Positions 1 through 8,747 of a stretch of 16,651 nucleotides of DNA are shown piece after piece. The notes beneath the pieces are model-generated. The model saw only the letters and a program-made list of their open reading frames with translations. It made no database searches and was not told where the DNA came from. The stretch is from assembly GCA_023412765.1 (NCBI GenBank), contig JAEZBX010000065.1, positions 1-16,651 on the forward strand. Direction: 5' to 3'. The first letter of the stretch is position 1. The number at the start of each line of letters is the position of its first letter. The stretch comes from Bacteroidota bacterium. Lineage in GTDB: Bacteria > Bacteroidota > Bacteroidia > Cytophagales > Cyclobacteriaceae. The position numbers and the translations under genes are program-made.

Positions 1-47
1 TTTACCTGATATAGGGTAAACTTCATACCATACATGCCAATCGTTAT

Positions 48-302
48 TTATGCTGCGCATAGGCATATTTTTATTTTTTTGTCCTGCTGAATATTTCTAC
101 ACCGGGAATTATTTTTCCGAACATTCAACATCTTATGCAAACCTTCTTGCGGAGTCTGGAAAGAATTTTGTCTTATCAGACGAAATATAATAGGCCAACG
201 TGATCCAGGTGGTCGGCTGCAATTAATAAACAATTCTTCGTGGCTGACATGTACAACGCATGGGCAATAAATGCTCAAGTGAGAATATAATTCATCAATC
301 AT
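48..302 (-). CDS. doubtful small ORF, unknown function
   Basis: This is an 84-codon frame read from an ATG at 302-300, divergent from the thiamine-diphosphate enzyme that starts at 320. A TTG start at 320 would add six codons. The predicted product is basic and has six cysteines, no obvious signal peptide and no motif I recognise. Its stop (48-50) is followed 12 bases later by another in-frame ATG (35-33) that stays open to the window edge, which would fit two closely spaced genes leaving the window to the left. It could equally be a chance open frame in the upstream region of the divergent gene. No ribosome binding site or promoter helps decide. Confidence 0.22.
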   Translation of the reverse strand: MIDELYSHLSIYCPCVVHVSHEELFINCSRPPGSRWPIIFRLIRQNSFQTPQEGLHKMLNVRKNNSRCRNIQQDKKIKICLCAA

Positions 303-319
303 AATTAAAATTCTGTGCA

Positions 320-2092
320 ATGAATGTGAGTGACTTCATTATTAAGAGATTAGCCGCATGGGGAGTTAGTCGAATATTTGGATATCCGGGAGACGGAATC
401 AATGGTATACTTGGCGCTTTGGGGCGATCAATGGAATCTATAAAATTTACTCAGGTACGACACGAGGAAATGGCGGCACTAATGGCCTGCGCTCACGCAA
501 AGTTTACCGGAGAGGTTGGAGTTTGCCTCGCTACTTCAGGTCCTGGCGCAATTCATTTATTGAATGGGCTCTATGATGCCAAGCTTGACCGCCAACCGGT
601 AGTCGCTATCGTAGGGCAGTCAGCACGAATGGCAATTGGCGGCAACTATCAGCAAGAAGTTGATCTGATTTCGCTGTTTAAAGATGTTGCCCACGAGTAC
701 GTGCATATGGCTTCGGATCCAACTCAGATCAGGCACCTGGTCGATCGCTCTATTCGCATAGCGAAAGTTGAAAGAACTGTAACCTGTGTCATTATACCAA
801 ACGACATTCAAACAATGGAGGCAGTGGAGGTCCCACCCCATGAGCATTTCTCGATTCATTCTGGCATCGGACATCCTCAGTATTATAGCATACCCACAAG
901 CGATGCACTGAAAGCCGCCGCACACATTTTGAACACAGGTAACAAGGTAAGCATACTGATTGGCGCGGGCGCAGCAAACGCCGAAGAGGAAGTAATAAAG
1001 ATTTCAAATCTACTCGGTGCAGGTGTTGCTAAAGCATTATTGGGAAAGTCAGTCCTCGCTGATGACCTTCACTTTGTTACAGGTCCCATTGGATTTTTTG
1101 GAACAACAGCGACGGAGTATATGATGGAAAATTGCGACACCCTGTTAATGATCGGAACGAGCTTTCCATATGCAGAATTTCTTCCCAAGGAAGGTCAGGC
1201 CCGCGCGGTTCAAATTGACATCGACGGAAGAATGTTGAGCTTACGCTACCCTGTCGATGTTAATTTGTTAGGAGATAGTCAGGAAACGTTGCGCAGATTG
1301 ATGCCACTTCTCCATCAGAAACCTGGTAATGGCTGGCGGTCGATTATAGAAGAAAAAATTAATGTGTGGCATCAGGAACAGGAACAAGTGTCTCGACGAG
1401 AGTCTGAACTGCTTAACCCTCAGCGTGTGTTCAAGGCGTTGTCATCTCTCCTTCCGGATGGATGCATTTTAACTGCAGATTCGGGTTCGGTCGCCAGCTG
1501 GTACGCCCGTGACTTACAAATTCGCCCTGGCATGATGGCATCGCTCTCCGGCAACCTTGCGACTATGGGCTGCGCTGTGCCTTATGCTATCGCGGCAAAA
1601 TTAGCTCATCCCGAAAAAACAGTTATTGCATTTGTAGGCGATGGCGCAATGCAAATGAATGGCAATGAAGAGTTGCTCACCATAGCAAAATATTGGAAAT
1701 CGTGGAAGACCCCAAAACTAATCATTTGTGTATTGAACAACCGCGATCTGAATATGGTAACATGGGAACAACGTATGATGGAAGGTGATCCAAAACTCGA
1801 CACAACGCAGGTGATACCCGATTTCAACTATTCGTCATACGCTGAAAGCCTTGGCATGCTTGGGCTGAAGGTAGAAAATGAAAAATACTTGAACGATATA
1901 TGGCGAATGGCATTACAGGCAGACCGGCCAGTATTAGTGGAGGCCATTACAGATCCGGATGTTTCACCATTCCCCGATCATGTGATGATTAAGCAAGCAA
2001 AAAAGTTGGCTAAATCTGTCTCGAAAGGAGACGATGCCGTTCTTGAAAACACTGGGCATATTCTTCAGCAACGAGTTCTGGAAAACCGATAG
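320..2092 (+). CDS. thiamine pyrophosphate-dependent enzyme, pyruvate oxidase / acetolactate synthase-like
   Basis: This 590-residue protein has the three-domain plan of the ThDP-dependent decarboxylase/oxidase family. The N-terminal pyrimidine-binding domain (about 1-170) carries the catalytic-glutamate motif RHEE, with Glu49 the expected activator of ThDP. The central Rossmann-like domain (about 190-325) is of the kind that holds FAD in pyruvate oxidase. The C-terminal PP-binding domain has GDG at 440-442 and NN at 473-474 for Mg2+/diphosphate binding. The length and the GYPGDGINGI start fit PoxB/YdaP-like oxidases, which convert pyruvate to acetate or acetyl phosphate, better than biosynthetic acetolactate synthase. 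No ilvN/ilvC neighbour is present. The ATG at 320 is the only plausible start because an in-frame TAA lies at 302-304. It appears monocistronic and ends at a strong hairpin. The substrate is inferred, not shown. Confidence 0.9.
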   Translation: MNVSDFIIKRLAAWGVSRIFGYPGDGINGILGALGRSMESIKFTQVRHEEMAALMACAHAKFTGEVGVCLATSGPGAIHLLNGLYDAKLDRQPVVAIVGQSARMAIGGNYQQEVDLISLFKDVAHEYVHMASDPTQIRHLVDRSIRIAKVERTVTCVIIPNDIQTMEAVEVPPHEHFSIHSGIGHPQYYSIPTSDALKAAAHILNTGNKVSILIGAGAANAEEEVIKISNLLGAGVAKALLGKSVLADDLHFVTGPIGFFGTTATEYMMENCDTLLMIGTSFPYAEFLPKEGQARAVQIDIDGRMLSLRYPVDVNLLGDSQETLRRLMPLLHQKPGNGWRSIIEEKINVWHQEQEQVSRRESELLNPQRVFKALSSLLPDGCILTADSGSVASWYARDLQIRPGMMASLSGNLATMGCAVPYAIAAKLAHPEKTVIAFVGDGAMQMNGNEELLTIAKYWKSWKTPKLIICVLNNRDLNMVTWEQRMMEGDPKLDTTQVIPDFNYSSYAESLGMLGLKVENEKYLNDIWRMALQADRPVLVEAITDPDVSPFPDHVMIKQAKKLAKSVSKGDDAVLENTGHILQQRVLENR

Positions 2093-2120
2093 ACGGATAT
2101 ATTTTGATTTCTTAAAACGA

Positions 2121-2157
2121 GCAATCGCAGAGACCACATACTGTTCTCTGCGATTGC
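2121..2157. terminator. bidirectional hairpin between convergent genes
   Basis: A perfect 13-bp inverted repeat has arms at 2121-2133 (gcaatcgcagaga) and 2145-2157, with an 11-base loop. It lies 28 bases past the stop of the thiamine-diphosphate enzyme and 20 bases past the stop of the convergent secreted-protein gene. There is no long T-run on either side, only a short T-rich stretch when read on the minus strand. The position and perfect stem support a shared terminator. Confidence 0.75.
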
Positions 2158-2177
2158 ATCATTCGGTTAAAGAGAAA

Positions 2178-2576
2178 TTACTGTTCCTGCATTTCTGACT
2201 TATCTCTCACCTCAGATTTCTTAACCTTAACCTTTTTTCCGTTTTCATCCATATAGAAATACTTGCCGCGCTCCATAAAAAGTTTCTCTCCATTCGGTCC
2301 AACTTTATCTATTGTCGAACCTTCAAAATTTTCCTTCATAGCTTCGGCATCCTCTTGAAGTTGCCGATCCGTAGACTGCCCTTGCTGGTCATCAACGCGT
2401 TCAGCATCCCGGGTTTTCATATCATCACTCTGCGTGTTGGATTCCTTTTGCTGATTCTGCTCAACAGGCTGCTGTGTATTAAAATCGGTGGCGGAAGAGT
2501 CCTGAACCTGCGCTTGTGCCAGGGAACAAATGCCCATCATCGCGGCACTGCACGCCATTAAACATACCTTTTTCAT
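2178..2576 (-). CDS. small secreted hydrophilic protein, unknown function
   Basis: This 132-residue protein has a clear Sec signal peptide at residues 1-22, with a lysine-lysine n-region, an Ala/Cys/Met-rich core and an AQA cleavage site before VQDSS. The mature part is rich in Gln, Asp, Glu and Ser, with low complexity to about residue 85, and should be largely disordered. The last 40 residues are more ordered and read GPNGEKLF...GKYFYMDENGKKVKVKK. This Gly-Pro-Asn-Gly / aromatic / Asn-Gly-Lys-Lys pattern recalls small beta-hairpin repeats with a K/Y-rich end, but I cannot assign a family. The gene lies 140 bases downstream of the TolC-like gene on the same strand, so it could be the last gene of the efflux operon or independent. 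It is probably periplasmic or surface-exposed. Confidence 0.7.
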   Translation of the reverse strand: MKKVCLMACSAAMMGICSLAQAQVQDSSATDFNTQQPVEQNQQKESNTQSDDMKTRDAERVDDQQGQSTDRQLQEDAEAMKENFEGSTIDKVGPNGEKLFMERGKYFYMDENGKKVKVKKSEVRDKSEMQEQ

Positions 2577-2716
2577 GGCTTGATCATTTAGGTTTTTTCG
2601 ACAAGACCTAAAAACATCATACCAATTGTAATCAACCTACATTGCCCGCCTTAAACGTGAACTAGATCCAAATACCGTGGCCAAAATTTCTACAGCGTGA
2701 CTATTTTTCACAGTAT

Positions 2717-4042
2717 TTATTGTCCCATGATATGTTGTAGAGCGATCCGCGCTGACAAATAATCGTATACGGCCTCCAGGTAATTGGATTGTGCCGTCGA
2801 CAACTCGAGTTCTGCGTCAGTCAATTCGAGACGTGAAGCAACACCCTTTTTATAACGATACTGTATAATGTCGTAGCTGAGTTGCGCTGTTTCCTGCACG
2901 TCTATCGCTGTCTGAAGGCGAGCAAGAGATTCATGACTTTCTGATACAACCTGGTGAACAGAAGCGCGAAGTTTTTCAAACGCATAATTGGACCGAAGTG
3001 ATGTCTGCTCCCTGGTAATTCTTGCCTGCTTCACCTTTGCCTGATTGCTCAAGCCTGTAAAAAGCGGAACAGAAAGCTGTAAACCAACAAAAGATGAAGA
3101 TGGATAATAAGCGTTTCCATACTCAAAGTCATTGGTTTGAGCTTGTAGTTGATATTGCGCCACTGCGGAAAGGACTGGCAATCTTGCAGAAGAGGCGATG
3201 TGAGCACGTTGCTCATCAAGTTGCTCCTGCAACCTGAGTGCCTGATACGTTGGATTATTGTTCTTAGCCCGCTGATAAACATCTTCAAGGGATGGTATTG
3301 AACCTTCATCAGGTAGGAACAGCGAGTCAGTGAGTTGTATATCCTGCAATGAGTCGATACCCATCAATGTTTTCAATTGAAGTTTACTATTCTCCACTGC
3401 CGAGTTGAGCTTTAATAGGTCAGGTTCCAGATTCCTAACAGCAGTGTAGGCACGCAATGTGTCTACCCTTAGGCCTTTTCCCTGGAAGAACAGAGCTTTA
3501 GAGTCGCGTAATACGCGTAAATTTCTATTGATACTCTCGTGTTGAAGTTTGATGCGCTCCTGAAGAACAAGGATCTGCAAGTAGGTCTGCTTCACGGACG
3601 CTTGTGTACCAATTTTGCTCTCTTTCAATTCGAGTCTCTTTTCTTCTTCTTCCAATCTCGAATGTTGCAAGGTTGGAATAGCTTGCGGATTGAACAGTGG
3701 CTGAACCGCTGAAACGTAAGTCACAAATTGATCTTCACCCCCAAATCTGCCATAAGGGATCTTCTCTCCTGCGGTGGATTCGCCAAATCCAAAGAAGGGG
3801 TTCAACTTGAAATAGTGATTGGCCTGCGCAGCAAGGTTAACGGATGGCAGCAAAAGACTTCGCGAGATGATCTTTTGCTGCTCTGCCTTCTGCACTTCCA
3901 ATTGGCTTGCAGTAACATCCGGATTTTGATTAAGCGCCAGGTCCACTGCATCCTGGAGCGACAATTTTTGCTGCGATCTAGCCGATGGGATTACAGCGAT
4001 GAAGGCAAGGATAAACGCTAAAATTCTTATACTTAAGTTCAT
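2717..4042 (-). CDS. TolC-family outer membrane efflux protein
   Basis: This 441-residue protein is the usual size for the outer membrane factor of a tripartite exporter. It has a signal peptide at about 1-23 (NLSIRILAFILAFIAVIPSA, then RSQ). The mature protein opens with KLSLQDAVDLALNQNPDV, the typical start of an OEP repeat, in which Leu-x-x-Ala-hydrophobic and Asn-Pro-x lead into the long alpha-barrel helices. Two tandem OEP halves are visible, the second near SLEDVYQRAKNNNPTYQAL. The C-terminus has the family-like YKKGVASRLELTDAELELSTAQ segment. It is the last of three pump genes, with its start only 14 bases after the RND pump stop, so the two are almost certainly co-transcribed. It provides the channel that carries substrate from the periplasm across the outer membrane. 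Confidence 0.93.
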   Translation of the reverse strand: MNLSIRILAFILAFIAVIPSARSQQKLSLQDAVDLALNQNPDVTASQLEVQKAEQQKIISRSLLLPSVNLAAQANHYFKLNPFFGFGESTAGEKIPYGRFGGEDQFVTYVSAVQPLFNPQAIPTLQHSRLEEEEKRLELKESKIGTQASVKQTYLQILVLQERIKLQHESINRNLRVLRDSKALFFQGKGLRVDTLRAYTAVRNLEPDLLKLNSAVENSKLQLKTLMGIDSLQDIQLTDSLFLPDEGSIPSLEDVYQRAKNNNPTYQALRLQEQLDEQRAHIASSARLPVLSAVAQYQLQAQTNDFEYGNAYYPSSSFVGLQLSVPLFTGLSNQAKVKQARITREQTSLRSNYAFEKLRASVHQVVSESHESLARLQTAIDVQETAQLSYDIIQYRYKKGVASRLELTDAELELSTAQSNYLEAVYDYLSARIALQHIMGQ

Positions 4043-4056
4043 AAAGGTTATATCGG

Positions 4057-7000
4057 TTATTGGGCGGTGACTACTTCCGCCGGCGCTCCTGCAATTGGCT
4101 TGTCATGATGCTCCGGTCTTGGTACATACGCGCGTGAGAAATAAGAGTATATAGAAGGAATGACATACAGCGTCAGTATCCCAGCGAAGATCAACCCACC
4201 AACTACTGCAATACCGAGTGACGTTCTGCTACCTGACGCGGTACCTAACGACAGGGCTATCGGAAGAGTACCGAAGATCATTGCCAGGGTTGTCATCAGG
4301 ATCGGGCGGAACCTGGACGAGGCTGCAGACAATACCGCATCCCGAACAGACATGCCTTCTTCCTTCCGTTGGTTTGCAAATTCAACGATCAGGATACCGT
4401 TTTTGGTGATCAGGCCAATGAGCATAATGATCCCGATCTCACTAAAAACATTGATGGAATGGCCGGTGAGCCAAAGGCTCAACAGTGCACCTGTCAGTGC
4501 CATAGGCACGGTGAGTAAAATAATGAAAGGATCTATGAGACTTTCAAACTGTGCCGCAAGCACCAGGTAGATCAATACAATTGCGAATACGAAAGCAAAG
4601 ATCAAACTGGAACTACTTTCAGCATAATCCCGGCTTTGACCAGCCAACGTTGTATTAAAGCCGGCAGGCAATACACTCTTTGCAATACCATCGATTTCTT
4701 CAATGGCTTCTCCAAGACTCACACCTGCGGCTGGCGTCGCTGAAATCGTTGCACTATAAGATTGATTGTACCTATAAATAGCGGGTGGGCTTACAGTTTC
4801 ATTCATTTTCACCAGGTTGTCCAGGGACACCATCTGCCCATCATCAGCTTTCAGGAATAGTGATCGAAGGTCAGCTGGTGCTGAACGTTCGCTGCGATCG
4901 AGTTGACCAATAACTTCATACTGACGGTCATTGTAGATGAAATATCCATAGCGCCGTCCGCTGAGTGCGAGCTGCAACGTCCGGCCTATTTCTTGAGTAG
5001 ATATGCCCGACTGAGCCGCTTTTTGACGGTCTATTGTAATTCCAATCTCCGGTCTGTTGATTTTGAAATCAGGATCCTGAAAGCTTAACTTCTGACTCTG
5101 ATAAACTTTGCCCATCAATTCAGGCATGATATCAATAAGCTGTTGCAGATCGGGAGCTTGCACAACGTATTGCAATGGTTGAGAGTTTGAGAATCCTCCG
5201 ATGGTTGGAATTTGTATGGGGATGATGATAACATCACGAAACTTCTGCGATGCGCCGACAAGCTTCTCAAAAACCTGTTGCTGCGTCATTCCACTCTTCC
5301 TATCCTTTGGCTCCTCCAAAAATATCCATTGAAACGAGTTGTTAACAGGTTGGACCAATGTTCCGGACGTAGCGGCGATAGCGGCGTATGTCCTGTTCTG
5401 ATTTAAATCGGGTATAGAGTCTGAAACATATTTGTTGATCTCCTTCATAGTTGCCTCCATACTTTCGAATGAAGTTCCCTCAGGGGCTATTACCGCGAGC
5501 CCAACCATAGATCGATCTTCCAGGGGCGCAAGTTCCGAAGGTAACGTGGGGGCTATTAGCCACGAAAGTCCGAATGACAAGACAAGTATAGCAAACCCGA
5601 GCCACCGATGCCTGAAAAAGATGTGAAGAGTTTTTTCATATCCTCTGTTTAGCGCTTCGAACCAAGGTTCTGTTTTACGATAAAGCCATCCGTGCGACGC
5701 TCCAGCCTTCAGGAGATAAGCACTCATCATTGGCGACAGGGTTAAGGCGACGAATGCTGAAATAAGTACCGAACCTGATACCACAATTGCAAATTCTTTG
5801 AACAACTGCCCGGTAATCCCACCCAGAAACAAGATTGGCAGGAAAACTGCCGCCAGCGTTACCGTTGTGGAAATTACTGCGAAGTAGATCTCGTCCGATC
5901 CTTTTCGCGCAGCCTGCAACGGACTCATTCCCTTTTCTATCTTGCTATAAATATTCTCAAGAACAACAATCGCGTCATCCACCACAAGTCCAATCGCCAA
6001 TACCAATCCCAGCAACGTTAAGACGTTGATAGAGAAATCCGCCAAATACATGATGAAGAATGCAGAGATAATGGACACTGGTATTGCTACAAGTGGAATA
6101 AGGGTACTTCTCCAGTCTCTAAGAAAGATAAAGATGATTAAAGCTACAAGACCAAAAGCCAGGAACAACGTCTCCTCAACTTCCGACAATGAATTTCTAA
6201 CAGGGACTGTGAAGTCTTTACCCAAAGAGATGATATATTCCTTTGGAGCCGTCTCAACAATATCTTCAAACCTTTTCTTGAACTCGTCGACAATGGCCAA
6301 TGAATTAGCACCACGCTGTGGCTGTACGCCAGTTCCGACACCGTAGCGCGCTGTATTTCCTTCCCCAACGATCATGGCGGTGCGCTCATTCTGCGACGAC
6401 ATAATCGCTGTTCCAACATCTCTGAAACGGACAATAGCGCCACCGTTTTGGTAGATAATCATATTATTAAAATCTTCCTCCGTTACCAGGCGTCCCTCCG
6501 TCCTAAGGGTAACTTCTGTGTTTGCACCTTCTATACGTCCACTTGGAAGATCCACATTCTCCCTTTGCAGGGCTGCCTGTACATCCGCTGGAGTCAGTTT
6601 ATAAGAAGCAAGTTTCACGGGATCCATGCGAAGTCTCATCGCGCGCTTGCGCCCTGCATATGAATCCACCAGCCTAACACCAGGTATTGATTGAAGCCGT
6701 TCCTTGATATTGATGTTTACAAAATCGGTAATATCCTCTAGGCTCCTTGTATCGCTTTGAACGGTAAGGAACACAAGAAAATCCTGCGGACCCATTTTCT
6801 CCACTATGGTGGGCTCGATATCAGATGGCAGCTGATTGCGCGACTTGGAGACTTTGTCACGGACATCATTTGCTGCCGCTTCCAGGTCTGCATCCAGATT
6901 AAATTCTACTGTGATCGCACTTACCTGCTCGCGTGAGACAGATGATAAAGCACGTATGCCGTTAGCCTCAGCAATGGCTTCCTCCAACGGTTTGGTTACT

Positions 7001-7188
7001 TGTGAAGCAATTATATCGGCACTGGCCCCCGGGTATACCGTTGTCACCATAACAATCGGTGAATCAGTAACGGGGTACTCTCGCGTCCCGAGGTAGGTGT
7101 ACCCTACAATCCCAAACAGGACGAGGAGTACAGACATTACACCGGCCAGAACCGGCCGGGATATACTAACTTGTGAAATGGCACTCAT
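4057..7188 (-). CDS. RND efflux pump, inner membrane permease (HAE/AcrB-like)
   Basis: This 1043-residue protein is full length for an AcrB/MexB-type proton-driven exporter. It has a short cytoplasmic start, TM1 at about 10-30, a first periplasmic porter loop (about 35-335), a block of helices (about 340-490 plus TM7 near 530-548), a second periplasmic loop (about 555-855) and C-terminal helices (about 860-1020). The proton-relay residues are present: the Asp404-Asp405 pair in the TM4 motif GLVVDDAIVVLEN, and Lys929 in the TM10 motif GLITKNGILIVEF. These motifs match hydrophobe/drug exporters rather than CusA-type heavy-metal pumps. The adaptor gene ends 34 bases upstream and the channel gene starts 14 bases downstream. 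Regulation is probably by the ArsR-type protein at the head of the cluster. The substrate is unknown. Confidence 0.96.
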   Translation of the reverse strand: MSAISQVSISRPVLAGVMSVLLVLFGIVGYTYLGTREYPVTDSPIVMVTTVYPGASADIIASQVTKPLEEAIAEANGIRALSSVSREQVSAITVEFNLDADLEAAANDVRDKVSKSRNQLPSDIEPTIVEKMGPQDFLVFLTVQSDTRSLEDITDFVNINIKERLQSIPGVRLVDSYAGRKRAMRLRMDPVKLASYKLTPADVQAALQRENVDLPSGRIEGANTEVTLRTEGRLVTEEDFNNMIIYQNGGAIVRFRDVGTAIMSSQNERTAMIVGEGNTARYGVGTGVQPQRGANSLAIVDEFKKRFEDIVETAPKEYIISLGKDFTVPVRNSLSEVEETLFLAFGLVALIIFIFLRDWRSTLIPLVAIPVSIISAFFIMYLADFSINVLTLLGLVLAIGLVVDDAIVVLENIYSKIEKGMSPLQAARKGSDEIYFAVISTTVTLAAVFLPILFLGGITGQLFKEFAIVVSGSVLISAFVALTLSPMMSAYLLKAGASHGWLYRKTEPWFEALNRGYEKTLHIFFRHRWLGFAILVLSFGLSWLIAPTLPSELAPLEDRSMVGLAVIAPEGTSFESMEATMKEINKYVSDSIPDLNQNRTYAAIAATSGTLVQPVNNSFQWIFLEEPKDRKSGMTQQQVFEKLVGASQKFRDVIIIPIQIPTIGGFSNSQPLQYVVQAPDLQQLIDIMPELMGKVYQSQKLSFQDPDFKINRPEIGITIDRQKAAQSGISTQEIGRTLQLALSGRRYGYFIYNDRQYEVIGQLDRSERSAPADLRSLFLKADDGQMVSLDNLVKMNETVSPPAIYRYNQSYSATISATPAAGVSLGEAIEEIDGIAKSVLPAGFNTTLAGQSRDYAESSSSLIFAFVFAIVLIYLVLAAQFESLIDPFIILLTVPMALTGALLSLWLTGHSINVFSEIGIIMLIGLITKNGILIVEFANQRKEEGMSVRDAVLSAASSRFRPILMTTLAMIFGTLPIALSLGTASGSRTSLGIAVVGGLIFAGILTLYVIPSIYSYFSRAYVPRPEHHDKPIAGAPAEVVTAQ

Positions 7189-7222
7189 GAAAAATGATTT
7201 GATTGGGGTGTTAAAAAACGAA

Positions 7223-8305
7223 TTATTTAAGCGTCACGAACTGAACCGGTGCGCCAGGCATGAGTCGGAGCAGATTGCTTGTTATCACAGTATCTCCTTT
7301 TTGAAGTCCTTCCTTGATGACAACTGATCTTTCACTGCGTTGGCCGATTTCGACGGGTACAGCTTGTACTGTATTTTGCCGCGAAACAAAAACGCTATAT
7401 CCTCTGGATGAGGGAATCAATGCATTAGAAGTAACAGACAGGGCCTGGTCGGATGTATTGAGCGCAAGTTTTAAACGCGCGCTTTGTCCGGGCAGAAGCA
7501 CTCCGTCGGGGTTGGCGGTTTCTGCTCTAACCAGTAGGGTACGCGTATTTTCGCTGAGACTTGCTGCACGTGCAATTACTTTGGTCTGGTATTGTTTGTC
7601 GTTCGATGCAACGCTAAAGCTATGCTCACTTCCCGGTGCTATGACATGTGCGTATTTTTCGGGAACAGAAAAATCGACCTTCACAACACTGTTATCTTCG
7701 ATCTCTGTTAATACAGTATTAACTGAAACAATTGCGCCCGGGTGAATATTGATTATACCGATCTGTCCATCGAACGGTGCCGTTATCCTGGTCTTCCCTA
7801 TCGCAACATGTAACTCACGAATTTGTGCCTGAAGTACTTTCAGGTTTGTGGATGCTTGATCATAGTCTTCCTGGGCAATAGCGTCGTTTGCAAAAAGATC
7901 TCTGAGGCGTTCTTCGTTAAGAAGGGCGAGCTTTTCTTGTTGAGTTAAGCGCTCAAGTTGAGCCTGGAGATCGGCATCGTCAAGTTGGAAAAGCAGCGTA
8001 CCTTTCTTTACCTTGGATCCCTCGTGAACGTTTACCCTAATTATTTTTCGGGTTACTTCACTGACGATCTTTACTTCCTGGTTCGCGACCAGTGTCCCGG
8101 TAACTTCGATTTCCTCACTGACTTTACCAGGTTGGAGAATGACGCCATCAACAGGTGTATATACAATAGAAGGTTTGTTTGTTACTTCCTTATTGCCAAG
8201 ATCGTCTGCTTTGGAGACACATGATTCAATAACAAATGCAAGCAGCCAAAAGCCGGCTACGTACAACAAACTTTTTACTAACGGTTGTTTGAAAGCTGAG
8301 TTCAT
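7223..8305 (-). CDS. RND efflux periplasmic adaptor (membrane fusion protein)
   Basis: This 360-residue protein is typical in length for AcrA/MexA-like adaptors. The N-terminus is a hydrophobic segment ending in a lipobox-like VIESC, so Cys29 may be lipidated and anchor the protein. A barrel-sandwich/lipoyl half follows (about 60-100, with VNVHEGSKVKKGTLLFQLDD), then a short coiled-coil hairpin (about 110-165), the second lipoyl half (about 170-200, KTRITAPFDGQIGIINIHPG), and beta-barrel and membrane-proximal domains to the end. The TAPFDG motif is diagnostic of the family. It should link the RND pump to the TolC-like channel in the periplasm. It is the first structural gene of the pump operon, 136 bases after arsR, and that gap contains a dyad matching the one in front of arsR. 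The ATG at 8305 suits the signal sequence. Confidence 0.94.
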   Translation of the reverse strand: MNSAFKQPLVKSLLYVAGFWLLAFVIESCVSKADDLGNKEVTNKPSIVYTPVDGVILQPGKVSEEIEVTGTLVANQEVKIVSEVTRKIIRVNVHEGSKVKKGTLLFQLDDADLQAQLERLTQQEKLALLNEERLRDLFANDAIAQEDYDQASTNLKVLQAQIRELHVAIGKTRITAPFDGQIGIINIHPGAIVSVNTVLTEIEDNSVVKVDFSVPEKYAHVIAPGSEHSFSVASNDKQYQTKVIARAASLSENTRTLLVRAETANPDGVLLPGQSARLKLALNTSDQALSVTSNALIPSSRGYSVFVSRQNTVQAVPVEIGQRSERSVVIKEGLQKGDTVITSNLLRLMPGAPVQFVTLK

Positions 8306-8400
8306 AGGTTTTTTATTTATTGATTTATTTAAGATATTCGATATATTGAGACGTAGCTCAACTCAAAATATTTTCCTATGAGTGACTTTAACTAGATGAC

Positions 8401-8420
8401 TTATCGAAATGTTTCAATAA
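8401..8420. promoter_or_regulatory. candidate ArsR operator before the RND operon
   Basis: The 20-base sequence ttatcgaaatgtttcaataa forms an imperfect dyad with 8 of 10 positions matching. Read on the minus strand its core is TATTGAA-ACAT-TTCGATA. It has the same half-site and 4-base spacing as the dyad at 8748-8765. It lies in the 136-base gap between the arsR stop and the adaptor start, about 95 bases before the adaptor ATG, where a separate pump promoter could sit. The function is inferred from the match between the two sites. Confidence 0.55.
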
Positions 8421-8441
8421 ATCAGATAATTAACAAAAAGA

Positions 8442-8717
8442 TTATTTTTTAAGAGATTCAAGAAAAGCGATATACTCGTCAAGCACATCGTTGTTCAATT
8501 TGTACTTAACGTATCGACCTTCTTTGGAAGAGATCACTAATTCAGTATCCGTCAACAGTTTAAGGTGGTGGGCGATCGAAGGTTGGGCAAGATCTACTAT
8601 GTCGTTAAGATCGGAGCAATACATACACTCCTTTTGTTTTCTTATTTCCTTTAAGATCAAAAGGCGATTAGGGTCCGCTAGCGCTTTTGATATTTTTTCT
8701 GCCTTTTTAGCGTTCAT
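8442..8717 (-). CDS. ArsR/SmtB-family winged-helix regulator
   Basis: This 91-residue protein is a minimal ArsR-type repressor. The opening KISKALADPNRLLILKEI is the canonical ArsR helix 1-2 motif. It is followed by ECMYCSDL, where Cys31 and Cys34 occupy the region of the classic ELCVCDL metal/metalloid site on helix 3. The recognition helix is within AQPSIAHHLKLLTDTEL, and the wing is ISSKEGRYVKYKL. Known members are homodimers that leave DNA when a metal, metalloid or oxidant is sensed, so thiol-based sensing is likely but not proven. The spacing here is Cys-x-x-Cys rather than the Cys-x-Cys of E. coli ArsR. The gene heads the RND cluster and is divergent from the alpha/beta hydrolase. Dyads before it and after it suggest that it represses both itself and the pump. 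Confidence 0.9.
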   Translation of the reverse strand: MNAKKAEKISKALADPNRLLILKEIRKQKECMYCSDLNDIVDLAQPSIAHHLKLLTDTELVISSKEGRYVKYKLNNDVLDEYIAFLESLKK

Positions 8718-8747
8718 AATACGATTGCACCAAGATAATCATTTATT

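Noticed and set aside
1..35. start of a minus-strand gene at ATG 35-33 leaving the window
   Set aside because: Only about 11 codons are visible, too few to support a gene call.
4160..7096. several plus-strand frames of 60-136 codons over the RND pump gene
   Set aside because: They are antisense shadows of a full-length, motif-complete RND pump gene, with no family resemblance of their own.
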